Positions 53,717 through 60,357 of a stretch of 60,357 nucleotides of DNA are shown piece after piece. The stretch covers positions 1-60,357 of the forward strand of contig CABVCJ010000003.1 of assembly GCA_902496845.1 (NCBI GenBank), in the 5' to 3' direction. The notes below the pieces were generated by a model that saw only the letters and a list, made by a program, of their open reading frames with translations, searched no databases and was not told the DNA's origin. The first letter of the stretch is position 1. Each line of letters opens with the position of its first letter. This stretch comes from an uncultured Collinsella sp. (GTDB lineage: Bacteria > Actinomycetota > Coriobacteriia > Coriobacteriales > Coriobacteriaceae). A program made the translations under genes and the position numbers.

Positions 53717-55030
53717 ATGAGTTTGGGAAAGCTGACCGTTAACGGTCGTCAGGACGGCTTTTTGTGCGAGGGCAAACCGTTCTTTTGGTTTGCCGATACG
53801 TGCTGGAGTGCGTTTACGAGCATCGCCGAGGCCGATTGGGACTACTATCTGACCCGCCGCGCCGAGCAGGGCATGAACGTGCTGCAGATGAACACGCTGC
53901 CGCAGTGGGATCGCTGCTGTCCCGACCTGGGCATTTGGCCCTATGCCAGCGAGGACGGCGTGCATTTTGATTGGTCCTGTCCCAACCAAGCGTACTGGGA
54001 CCGCGCCGCCGCCATGTGCCGCGCTGCCGTCGAGCACGGCATTCGTCCGGCACTCGTGCTTATGTGGTGCAACTACGTGCCCGGTACCTGGGGTGCCAAG
54101 ATTGCCGAGCATTGCGGTGCCGAGGTTATGCCGCGCGAGGAGGTCCGTGCCCACGTTGCCCGCGTCGTCGAGAACCTGGGCGAGTTTGACCCCGTCTACG
54201 CGGTGACGGGCGACACGGACTTTGCCGACGATGAGGCAATTGCCTATTACGAGGATGCGCTCGACGAAGTCGTCAAACGCGCGCCCGAGGCGTTGCGCAC
54301 CATGCATATCAACCGCGGCAACCGCACCATTCCGCCACAGTACCTGGACCGCCTGGACTTCTACATGTTCCAGCCCGGCCACAACTACGAGGGCCAGCCC
54401 GAGGCTTGGCGCCTGCCGCAGGACTTTATCGCCAACTACCCCAAAAAGCCGATGGTCAACTCCGAGCCCTGTTACGAGCAGATGGGTGCGTCGCGCAACG
54501 TGTACTGGCGCTTCACCGCGCAGGACTGCCGCGCGAGCGTGTGGTCGTCGATCCTTGCCGGTGCGAGCGCTGGCGTGACCTATGGCGCGCACGGTGTTTG
54601 GAACTGGCAGACCAGCAAGAGCCAGGGCTCGGTACTGGGCGAGGGCTTCGACATGCCGTTCCGCTGGCAGGAGTGCCTGCAGTTTGCGGGCGTTTGGGAC
54701 TTTGGCGCGATCGAGCACGTGCTTGCCGGCTTGGGCGCTACGGCTGGCGATGACGCACTTGCCGTGGTTCCGGCGCAGGAGCTGCTCGATGACGCGCGCG
54801 AGGCCATTCGTGTGGCGCGCGTTGGTGATCGCATCGTCACGTACCTGCCGCGTACCACGGCGCTCAAGTTTAAGCTTGACGGCACGCGCGGCTGGACGGC
54901 GACGGTCCTCGACATGGAGGACAAGCGCATCGCCAGGCTGCCCGTCCGCGACAACGGTGACGGCACCGTGCGCGTGGCTCAACATCCCTTTGAGCACGAC
55001 GCGCTGGTGATTCTGGCCCCCGGGCGCTAA
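53717..55030 (+). CDS. GH140-like glycoside hydrolase (DUF4038), apiosidase candidate
   Basis: The 437-residue enzyme has a DUF4038-type barrel (about residues 5-345), starting with KPFFWFADTCWSAFTSI and followed by GMNVLQMNTLPQW and VTGDTDFADDEAIAYYEDAL. NSEPCYEQMG (about residues 248-257) is the likely site of a catalytic Glu (E250), and the Asp in VTGDTD a second acid. A short beta domain ends the chain. GH140 is known for beta-apiosidase activity on rhamnogalacturonan II side chains. It has no signal peptide, so a cytoplasmic substrate imported by the PTS is suggested. The ATG at 53717 has GAAAGG eight bases upstream. The family call is from motif memory. Confidence 0.8.
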   Translation: MSLGKLTVNGRQDGFLCEGKPFFWFADTCWSAFTSIAEADWDYYLTRRAEQGMNVLQMNTLPQWDRCCPDLGIWPYASEDGVHFDWSCPNQAYWDRAAAMCRAAVEHGIRPALVLMWCNYVPGTWGAKIAEHCGAEVMPREEVRAHVARVVENLGEFDPVYAVTGDTDFADDEAIAYYEDALDEVVKRAPEALRTMHINRGNRTIPPQYLDRLDFYMFQPGHNYEGQPEAWRLPQDFIANYPKKPMVNSEPCYEQMGASRNVYWRFTAQDCRASVWSSILAGASAGVTYGAHGVWNWQTSKSQGSVLGEGFDMPFRWQECLQFAGVWDFGAIEHVLAGLGATAGDDALAVVPAQELLDDAREAIRVARVGDRIVTYLPRTTALKFKLDGTRGWTATVLDMEDKRIARLPVRDNGDGTVRVAQHPFEHDALVILAPGR

Positions 55031-55073
55031 CGGCTCTTCTCCAACATTTACAACCCAGTCCCTTTCATGAGGC

Positions 55074-55134
55074 TGCGACGGAATGGTTCGTGCATGACAG
55101 CTTTAAGCTGCCAAGGGGGAGCCATTCCGTTGCA
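55074..55134. repeat. Nested hairpin after the GH140-like gene
   Basis: TGCGACGGAATGG (55074-55086) pairs with CCATTCCGTTGCA (55122-55134) at 12 of 13 positions plus one G-T. CAGCTT and AAGCTG pair inside. It may end transcription or belong to the adjoining repeat. Confidence 0.65.
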
Positions 55135-55183
55135 CTCATTGGGGACGTACTTAAATGAGTGGTCAATGGGGACGTTCTTTGGG
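55134..55183. repeat. GGGGAC-family repeat, copy 5
   Basis: ACTCATT (55134-55140) and AATGAGT (55154-55160) enclose GGGGACGTACTT, and TCAATGGGGACGTTCTT follows. It matches the copy at 48387-48417 in its ACTCATT/AATGAGT arms. Confidence 0.75.
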
Positions 55184-55194
55184 AGGGCAGTTTG

Positions 55195-55378
55195 CGTGGC
55201 GGTTATGTGGCCCACGGTGAGACCTACGTCGGCGATATGTTGGTTCGTCTGACCAAAGTAGAGGCGTAAAACAGAGAGATAATCGGCTCCGGGCGCGATT
55301 TGCCGCATGACCATCATAAGGGGGCAGCTCCTGTGGTGGTCGCGTCGATGCGCATCCGGGACCATGGCGCGTGAGGGG
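55195..55378 (+). pseudogene. Remnant of a DUF4038/DUF5605-type hydrolase
   Basis: In one frame the bases 55195-55269 read RGGYVAHGETYVGDML and end at a stop. In another frame the bases near 55325-55360 read QLLWWSRR. In DUF5605-type hydrolases a GGY-HGETY motif is followed by an LWWS motif, as far as I recall. The two pieces are out of frame and the upstream part is replaced by a GGGGAC repeat, so this looks like a decayed 3' end. It follows the intact GH140-like gene and may be a lost paralogue. Confidence 0.4.
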
Positions 55379-55383
55379 CGAAT

Positions 55384-56295
55384 ATGCAGGAGTTCTTTGG
55401 AATCGATGTGGGCGGTACGGCCGTTAAATGGGCTGTGCTGGGCGAGGATTTTTCCATCCGCGAGCGCGGGAGCCTGCCGACGGGCTTTACCACGGCTGAG
55501 GAGACGGTTTCGGCGTTGATTGGGCTCGTCGAGCCGTACCGTGAGCGCGTGAGCGCTGTAGGCGTGAGCGCACCTGGCGGTATCTACGAGGGAGACGTCA
55601 CGGGAACGATCCATCGCGGCGGTGCGCTCACGTTTATGGACGGCTGCCCACTGGGAAAGCTCATGCGCGAGGCGCTGGGGGTGCCGGTTGCCGTCAATAA
55701 CGACGGTAAGTGCTGTGCTCTCGGTGAGTATGCGGCTGGCGCCCTGCGCGGGACGCGTTTTGGCGTGGTGCTCGCTATCGGCACGGGCATCGGCGGCGGT
55801 ATCGTCATCGACGGCAAGGTCCTGCGCGGCGCGCACTGCTTTGCAGGCGAGTTCAGCTTCTTGCGCAACGATGTCACGACTGCCGCGAGCACGGAAAACT
55901 CCTTTGCGGGTTCGGGCGGCTGGCATGCGCTCCGCGATGCCGTCGTTGCCGAGAAGGGCCTGCCTGCGGATTCTCCGGTGGACGGCCGCCGCGTCTTTGA
56001 GTGGATCGCGGATGGCGACATGGCGGCGCAGCGCGCGCTCGACCGCTACGCTCGCTCATTTGACGGACAGCTCATCAACCTGCAGGCCGTGCTCGACCCC
56101 GAGGTTTTTGTGATCGCAGGCGGTATCTCGTGCCATCCCGAGCTCGTCGATGCCCTGCGTGCGCAGATGCCGCTGGCCCTCGCGGGTTACGAAGGGACCC
56201 TTGCCGGCATTCCTGTGCCGCAGATAAAGGTGGCCGAGCTCGGCAACGACGCCAACCTTTACGGTGCTGTCCAGGAAGCCATGCGCCTGGTGTAG
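55384..56295 (+). CDS. ROK-family sugar kinase, possibly beta-glucoside kinase
   Basis: The 303-residue kinase has the ROK ATP-binding motif FFGIDVGGTAVKWAVLGED, the catalytic Asp in VAVNNDGKCCALGEY and the GTGIGGGIVIDG phosphate loop. The zinc-binding CxCGxxGC-type cluster of glucokinases is absent and replaced by AHCFAGEFSFL, as in BglK-type beta-glucoside kinases and some other ROK members. It probably phosphorylates glucose or an intact glucoside after transport. The start at 55384 follows a GTGAGGGG stretch. A perfect terminator follows. It is close to the PTS and GH140-like genes. Confidence 0.88.
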   Translation: MQEFFGIDVGGTAVKWAVLGEDFSIRERGSLPTGFTTAEETVSALIGLVEPYRERVSAVGVSAPGGIYEGDVTGTIHRGGALTFMDGCPLGKLMREALGVPVAVNNDGKCCALGEYAAGALRGTRFGVVLAIGTGIGGGIVIDGKVLRGAHCFAGEFSFLRNDVTTAASTENSFAGSGGWHALRDAVVAEKGLPADSPVDGRRVFEWIADGDMAAQRALDRYARSFDGQLINLQAVLDPEVFVIAGGISCHPELVDALRAQMPLALAGYEGTLAGIPVPQIKVAELGNDANLYGAVQEAMRLV

Positions 56296-56338
56296 CGCGA
56301 GCCAAACGAGGCTGTCGAAAAAGATAAAGGCCGGCGTG

Positions 56339-56380
56339 AACCGCCCCCATTTCCTTAGCACAGGAAATGGGGGCGGTTTA
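56339..56380. terminator. Bidirectional terminator
   Basis: AACCGCCCCCATTTCCT pairs perfectly with AGGAAATGGGGGCGGTT around a TAGCAC loop (17 bp), with T or A runs on both sides. It serves the convergent ROK kinase and mgtA genes. Confidence 0.92.
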
Positions 56381-56434
56381 ATTTGAGGCGGGACTTTTTG
56401 ACCGCCTGATGGGTCGCGCGCCACGATTCGGGTG

Positions 56435-59203
56435 TCACAGCAGCTCGCCGTGGCGGGCAATGTAGCGGCGCTTTGCCAGCTGGGTGAGCGCGATATAGGC
56501 GGTAACGATGCCAATGAGCAGCCCAAAAAAGCTCGTGGGCAGCGTCATGAGGCCGAGCGCATCGGCGATGGGGCTTGCCGGCAGCCAGGTGACAAGCGCC
56601 AGGCCTAGCACGGTGAGAGCGCACAGTGCCGGCGCGGCGTGGTCACGTGGGCTCGGCAGGCGCGGGGAGCGCAGCATGTGGATCACGAGCGTCTGCGACC
56701 ACATGGACTCGATAAACCAGCCACTCTGGAAGAGCGCGGCAAAGGTCGCCATACCCGCGACGTTGCCCGTCTCGGAGAGCTCGGACCAGCTTGCGCCCAC
56801 GGTGGCGGGGCACACCACAAAGAAGAGCGCGGCGAAGGTCACGATGTCAAACAGCGAGCTCACGGGGCCCAGCTCGAGCATAAAGCCCTTGATGGACGCG
56901 GCGTCCCAGGAGCGCGGACGGGCGGTCCAGACGTCATCGACGGTGTCCCACGGTAGCGTGATGCACACGATCTCGTAGACGAGCGACAGCAGCACCAGCT
57001 GTAGGGCACTCATGGGCAAAAACGGCAAGAACAGGCTCGCGACGGTCACGGACAGCACGTTGCCAAAGTTGGAGCTCACTGTGGTCTTGAGGTACTTGAG
57101 CAGGTTGCCGTAGGTGCGGCGGCCTTCGATGATTCCGCGTTCGAGCACGCCCAGGTCCTTCTGAAGCAAGATGATATCGGCGGATTCCTTGGCAACGTCG
57201 ACGGCCGAATCGACTGAGATGCCGCAATCGCTCGCACGCATGGCGGCGGCGTCGTTGATGCCGTCGCCCATAAAGCCCACGGTGTGGCCGAGTAGCTCGC
57301 GCATGACGCGCACCAGGCGCGCCTTCTGCAACGGCGAGAGCTTGGCGAAGAGGTGGGTTTTCTCGGCGCGCTCGGCAAGCTCGGCGTCGTCGAGCGCATC
57401 GATCTCGGAGCCGAGCAAGACGTTGCTCGCATCGATGCCGATTTGCGCGCAGACGGTGGCGGCGACGCGGTCGTTGTCGCCGGTCAGGACCTTGACCGCT
57501 ACGCCCTTGGCCTCGAGGGTGGCGACGGCGCCCGCGGCACTCGCCTTGGGCGGATCGAGGAAAGCCAAAAAGCCCATCAGCACCATGTCGCATTCGTCGG
57601 CGATGCCAAACTCGCCCACGCAGCGCGGATCGGTCTTCTGCGCCACGGCAATCACGCGCAGGCCCTCGGCGTTAAGATCGGCGATCTGTTTGCGAATCTG
57701 GGCGAGGCTCTCGTTGGTGAGCGGCTGGTCGATGCCATCGACCTCGACAAAGGAGCAGATCTCGAGCATTTCCTCGGCAGCTCCCTTGGTAACCATCTGG
57801 GTTTTGCCTTGGGCGTCGGAGACAACTACGCTCAGGCGACGGCGCGAGAAATCGAAGGGAACCTCGTCGACCTTGGTGTAGCGGTCGCGCAGGCTCTGGC
57901 CCAGCATGGAATCGGGTGCGACGGTCGAGGGTGTCACATCGGCACGGTCGATTACGGCCAGGTCGATAAGATTTTTGAGGCCGGTCTGGAAGAAGCTGTT
58001 CAAAAACGCATGGCGCAGCACGCGCGCGTCCTCGTTGCCATCGGTGTTGAGGTAGCGCTCGAGCACGATGCGGTCTTCGGTGAGGGTGCCGGTCTTGTCG
58101 CAGCACAGGACGTCCATCGCTCCGAGGTTTTGAATCGCCGGCAGCTCCTTGACGATAACCTGGCGACGGGCGAGGTCCTTGGCGCCCTGCGACAGGCTCG
58201 TGGTCACGATGACGGGAAGCATCTGCGGCGTGATGCCCACGGCCACGCTCGTGGCGAACAGCAGCGCGTCGATGACGTTGCCCTTGGTGGCGGCGTTGAT
58301 GGCAAAGACGGCCGGCGCCATAACGAGCATGAGGCGTACGAGCAGCATGGAGACGCTCGAGACGCCGCGGTCAAACGCGCTCTTCTCGCTGTGCCCGTTG
58401 AGCATCTTGGCGATACCGCCCAGGTAGGTGTCCGAGCCGGTGGCAACGACAAGTGCCATGGCGGTGCCATTTTGCACGGAGGTGCCGGTAAAGACGATGT
58501 TCTTGCAGGCAGAGAGTGGCAGCGCGGAGCCGTCGGCGCCCTCGACGACGGTGATGGCAGCGGTCTTCTCGACGGCCTCGCTCTCGCCGGTGAGTGCGGA
58601 CTCGATGACAAACAGGTCGCGCGCGGTGATGATGCGGGCATCTGCCGGCACCATATCGCCGGCAGAGAGACGGATCACATCGCCGGGGACAAGCTCGTCG
58701 AAGAGGATCTCGATGTGCTCGCCGTCGCGCAGGGCGGTGCAAGTGTTGGAGACCAGGTCCTTGAGAGCCTCTGCCGCATTGCCGCTGCGGGCTTCCTGGA
58801 TAAACTTCATACCGCCCGATACCAGCAGCATGATGCCGATGATGATGACCGTGGAGGGGTCGCGCTGCGGCTCGGGCACGGCGAGCACGTCGATGTAGAG
58901 CGAAACCAGCGCGAGCGCGGCGAGGATGCCGGCGAAGGGATCGATAAAGGCGTCGGCGATGCGGCGGGCGAGCGTTTTGGTTGGCGCCTCGATGGTGTTG
59001 GGGCCGGCGGCATCCAGGCGCTCGGCGGCGTGCTCAGCGGTGAGACCGTTTGCCGTGGCGTCAAGCAGTACGAGGGCGTCTTCGGCACTATGGGTGGCGG
59101 CGAATATGGTGTTCTTGGACAGGCCGGTATGAGCGGCGGGGCGCGCCGTGCGGCGGCGCTTGGAGATGGCTTCGAGTACCGTGACGGTTTTGAGCATCAG
59201 CAT
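56435..59203 (-). CDS. mgtA: Magnesium-translocating P-type ATPase (MgtA)
   Basis: The 922-residue pump has the P-type ATPase landmarks: actuator TGES (in SALTGESEAVEK), phosphorylation site CCDKTGTLTEDR, nucleotide-binding region with VTKGAAEEML, and the hinge VGFMGDGINDAAAM. About ten hydrophobic segments sit in the usual places, including a C-terminal six-segment block. The combination matches type P3B MgtA/MgtB, which import Mg2+. I chose the ATG at 59203 with AAGGAGGA just upstream; one more ATG lies two codons inside. A long leader with a small ORF precedes it. It shares the magnesium theme with the NRMT operon. Confidence 0.94.
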   Translation of the reverse strand: MLMLKTVTVLEAISKRRRTARPAAHTGLSKNTIFAATHSAEDALVLLDATANGLTAEHAAERLDAAGPNTIEAPTKTLARRIADAFIDPFAGILAALALVSLYIDVLAVPEPQRDPSTVIIIGIMLLVSGGMKFIQEARSGNAAEALKDLVSNTCTALRDGEHIEILFDELVPGDVIRLSAGDMVPADARIITARDLFVIESALTGESEAVEKTAAITVVEGADGSALPLSACKNIVFTGTSVQNGTAMALVVATGSDTYLGGIAKMLNGHSEKSAFDRGVSSVSMLLVRLMLVMAPAVFAINAATKGNVIDALLFATSVAVGITPQMLPVIVTTSLSQGAKDLARRQVIVKELPAIQNLGAMDVLCCDKTGTLTEDRIVLERYLNTDGNEDARVLRHAFLNSFFQTGLKNLIDLAVIDRADVTPSTVAPDSMLGQSLRDRYTKVDEVPFDFSRRRLSVVVSDAQGKTQMVTKGAAEEMLEICSFVEVDGIDQPLTNESLAQIRKQIADLNAEGLRVIAVAQKTDPRCVGEFGIADECDMVLMGFLAFLDPPKASAAGAVATLEAKGVAVKVLTGDNDRVAATVCAQIGIDASNVLLGSEIDALDDAELAERAEKTHLFAKLSPLQKARLVRVMRELLGHTVGFMGDGINDAAAMRASDCGISVDSAVDVAKESADIILLQKDLGVLERGIIEGRRTYGNLLKYLKTTVSSNFGNVLSVTVASLFLPFLPMSALQLVLLSLVYEIVCITLPWDTVDDVWTARPRSWDAASIKGFMLELGPVSSLFDIVTFAALFFVVCPATVGASWSELSETGNVAGMATFAALFQSGWFIESMWSQTLVIHMLRSPRLPSPRDHAAPALCALTVLGLALVTWLPASPIADALGLMTLPTSFFGLLIGIVTAYIALTQLAKRRYIARHGELL

Positions 59204-59252
59204 AGGGTCCTCCTTGTTGAAGGGAGTTAGCGTACGTGTCGTATTGAATTGC

Positions 59253-59395
59253 AAAAAACCTAGATGTCGCTCACGGCAAGCTCTTGAGCCCATAAAGGGT
59301 GCAGCGCGCCTTTGTGGTGGTTTTGGCGATCTACCGGTGGCGTTTATGCGTATGCGGAATCCTCACGGCGTGCCGAGGGCGACATGCAGGTTTTT
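59253..59395 (-). promoter_or_regulatory. mgtA leader: inverted repeat with T run, attenuator candidate
   Basis: On the plus strand 59253-59278 and 59371-59395 are inverted repeats of 25-26 bases with about four mismatches (cores AAAAACCT, ATGTCGC, CGGCA). On the transcribed strand the downstream arm ends AGGTTTTTTG just before mgtA, like a terminator. The upstream arm lies within the small leader ORF, so ribosomes on it could prevent the hairpin. Confidence 0.65.
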
Positions 59396-59415
59396 CGACT
59401 AGGACTGCCTTCCAT
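59344..59415 (-). CDS. Small leader ORF (23 codons) upstream of mgtA
   Basis: An ATG at 59415 (minus) is preceded by a perfect AAGGAGGT site at five bases. It is followed by 22 more codons with prolines at positions 5 and 13 and a Ser/Arg-rich content (MEGSPSRKTC at the start), ending in TAA. It is not similar to a known protein. Its codons 7-15 form one arm of the leader inverted repeat. By analogy with Salmonella mgtL, which uses a leader peptide to control mgtA, it may couple translation to mgtA transcription. It could also be a chance frame, but the ribosome site is as strong as any in the window. Confidence 0.6.
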   Translation of the reverse strand: MEGSPSRKTCMSPSARREDSAYA

Positions 59416-59481
59416 GGCACACCTCCTTAAGGCCGGGCGCAGCGCGCTTTGGGTATCTCGTACCCGTTTCAATCCGCCCGT

Positions 59482-59510
59482 ATTCTTGATGAGGGGGTTT
59501 GATATGTCAA
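59482..59510 (-). promoter_or_regulatory. mgtA promoter
   Basis: On the minus strand TTGACA (59505-59510) and AAGAAT (59482-59487) are 17 bases apart. Transcription would begin near 59475, giving a leader of about 270 bases. A GGGTA/TACCC hairpin lies between the start and the small ORF. Confidence 0.65.
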
Positions 59511-59640
59511 CCCCATTGTTCGGAAAACCATTCCCTCTGACAAAGCCTTTGCAGAATGCCGTGGCCCCAAAGCGCGCCCGCATCTACGCTTCGCCTGCGC
59601 TAAACTGGAAGGCACGTACGCGATTACGAGAGGAGCCCGC

Positions 59641-60324
59641 ATGGAGGCTTACAAGCAAGAGTTCATCAAGTTTATGGTTGAGTCCGACGTTCTTAAGTTC
59701 GGCAGCTTTACGCTCAAGAGCGGCCGCCAGTCCCCGTTCTTTATGAACGCCGGCGCTTACGTGACGGGCTATCAGCTCAAGAAGCTGGGCGAGTATTACG
59801 CCCAGGCCATCCACGATAACTTTGGCGACGACTTTGATGTGCTGTTTGGGCCGGCCTACAAGGGCATTCCCCTGGCCGTCGTGACCGCGATTGCCTACCA
59901 CGAGCTGTACGGCAAGGAGGTCAAGTACTGCTGCGACCGCAAGGAGGCCAAGGACCACGGCGCCGACAAGGGCAACCTGCTGGGCTATGAGCCCCAGGAC
60001 GGCGACCGCGTGGTCATGGTCGAGGATGTCACCACCAGCGGCAAGTCCATCGACGAGACCTATCCCAAGGTTAAGGCTGCTGCCGACGTCGAAATCAAGG
60101 GCCTGATCGTGTCCCTCAACCGCATGGAGGTCGGCAAGGGCGGCGTGACCACCGCGCAGAAGGAGATCGAGGCCAAGTACGGTTTTCCCGTCGCGAGCAT
60201 CGTTTCCATGGCCGAGGTCGTCGAGACTCTCTACAACCACGAGATCGACGGCAAGGTCGTCATCGACGACGAGCTCAAGGCCGCCATCGATGCTTACTAC
60301 GAGCAGTACGGAGCTCGAGAGTAG
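59641..60324 (+). CDS. pyrE: Orotate phosphoribosyltransferase
   Basis: The 227-residue enzyme has the substrate loop FTLKSGRQSPFFMNAGAY, the nucleotide region FGPAYKGIPLAVVTAIAY, and the PRPP-binding signature VVMVEDVTTSGKSIDE. It converts orotate and PRPP to OMP in pyrimidine synthesis. It is about 10-15 residues longer than E. coli PyrE and closer to the bacteroidetes/clostridial form. GAGGAG precedes the start, and a terminator follows directly. It is divergent from mgtA. Confidence 0.95.
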   Translation: MEAYKQEFIKFMVESDVLKFGSFTLKSGRQSPFFMNAGAYVTGYQLKKLGEYYAQAIHDNFGDDFDVLFGPAYKGIPLAVVTAIAYHELYGKEVKYCCDRKEAKDHGADKGNLLGYEPQDGDRVVMVEDVTTSGKSIDETYPKVKAAADVEIKGLIVSLNRMEVGKGGVTTAQKEIEAKYGFPVASIVSMAEVVETLYNHEIDGKVVIDDELKAAIDAYYEQYGARE

Positions 60325-60351
60325 TTACGGCGTTTTACCAAACGCCGTAAC
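60324..60351 (+). terminator. Hairpin terminator after pyrE
   Basis: GTTACGGCGTTT pairs perfectly with AAACGCCGTAAC around a TACC loop. The stem overlaps the last base of the stop codon. No T run is visible before the window ends. Confidence 0.7.
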
Positions 60352-60357
60352 CGGCCG

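Noticed and set aside
57353..59230. 625-codon plus-strand frame opposite mgtA
   Set aside because: MgtA motifs are complete on the minus strand; the frame is a by-product of codon bias.

Overview
The window is a GC-rich, densely coded bacterial chromosome segment. Its gene content suggests a gut coriobacterium of the Collinsella type: PTS and phospho-beta-glucosidase operons, an NRAMP-related magnesium transporter of the kind described in Eggerthella, DUF4867 and DUF4428 proteins, and LuxR-type two-component pairs. This assignment is inference from gene content; no search was run. No rRNA, tRNA, CRISPR array, transposase or prophage gene was seen.

Layout. 0-9.3 kb: a two-component pair (cut by the left edge) divergent from an ABC-2 type exporter, followed by a MacB/FtsX-type exporter and a methyltransferase. 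9.3-9.7 kb: a cluster of GGGGAC repeats. 9.7-18 kb: DUF362 ferredoxin protein, membrane-anchored hydrolase, hemolysin III and CNNM/CBS membrane proteins, a cyanophycin-synthetase-like fragment, YtxH and PRC-barrel proteins, and a deacetylase-fold protein that has lost its metal ligands. 18-21.5 kb: MgtE-like plus NRAMP-related magnesium pair. 21.6-26 kb: OatA-like acyltransferase, then ribokinase and nucleoside hydrolase. 26-30.2 kb: beta-glucoside operon controlled by a LicT antiterminator with visible RAT and terminator sequences. 30.3-36.5 kb: LacI regulator, fucose-isomerase-like enzyme, split transketolase and FGGY kinase. 36.5-39.6 kb: luxS, DUF4867 and a second phospho-beta-glucosidase. 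39.7-43.8 kb: a three-gene sensor/kinase/regulator operon. 44-48.2 kb: a four-gene zinc-ribbon/SPFH/lipoprotein operon. 48.4-56.3 kb: DUF1593 protein, esterase, second PTS permease, a GH140-like (DUF4038) apiosidase candidate, a decayed hydrolase remnant and a ROK kinase. 56.4-60.3 kb: MgtA P-type ATPase with a long leader containing a small ORF, then pyrE.

How the genes may work together. The most interesting reading is a dispersed regulon for apiose-containing plant glycosides. A GH140-like hydrolase, a beta-glucoside PTS and an esterase lie at 50-55 kb. An aldose isomerase, FGGY kinase and split transketolase lie at 31-36 kb, which is the enzyme set expected for apiose to apulose to apulose 4-phosphate to central metabolism. 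Both regions, and the promoter of the LacI gene between them, carry the same TAAACA/TGTTTA operator half-sites, including a perfect 26-bp palindrome at 51715-51740. Two phospho-beta-glucosidases and a ROK kinase would process the glucose part. The second theme is magnesium: an MgtE-like protein with an atypical membrane domain, an NRAMP-related carrier and MgtA, the last with a leader that looks like a peptide-coupled attenuator.

The intergenic regions are rich in repeats: a GGGGAC family at five places, TGTAACA hairpins at 37.9 kb and several 70-125 bp long-stem hairpins.
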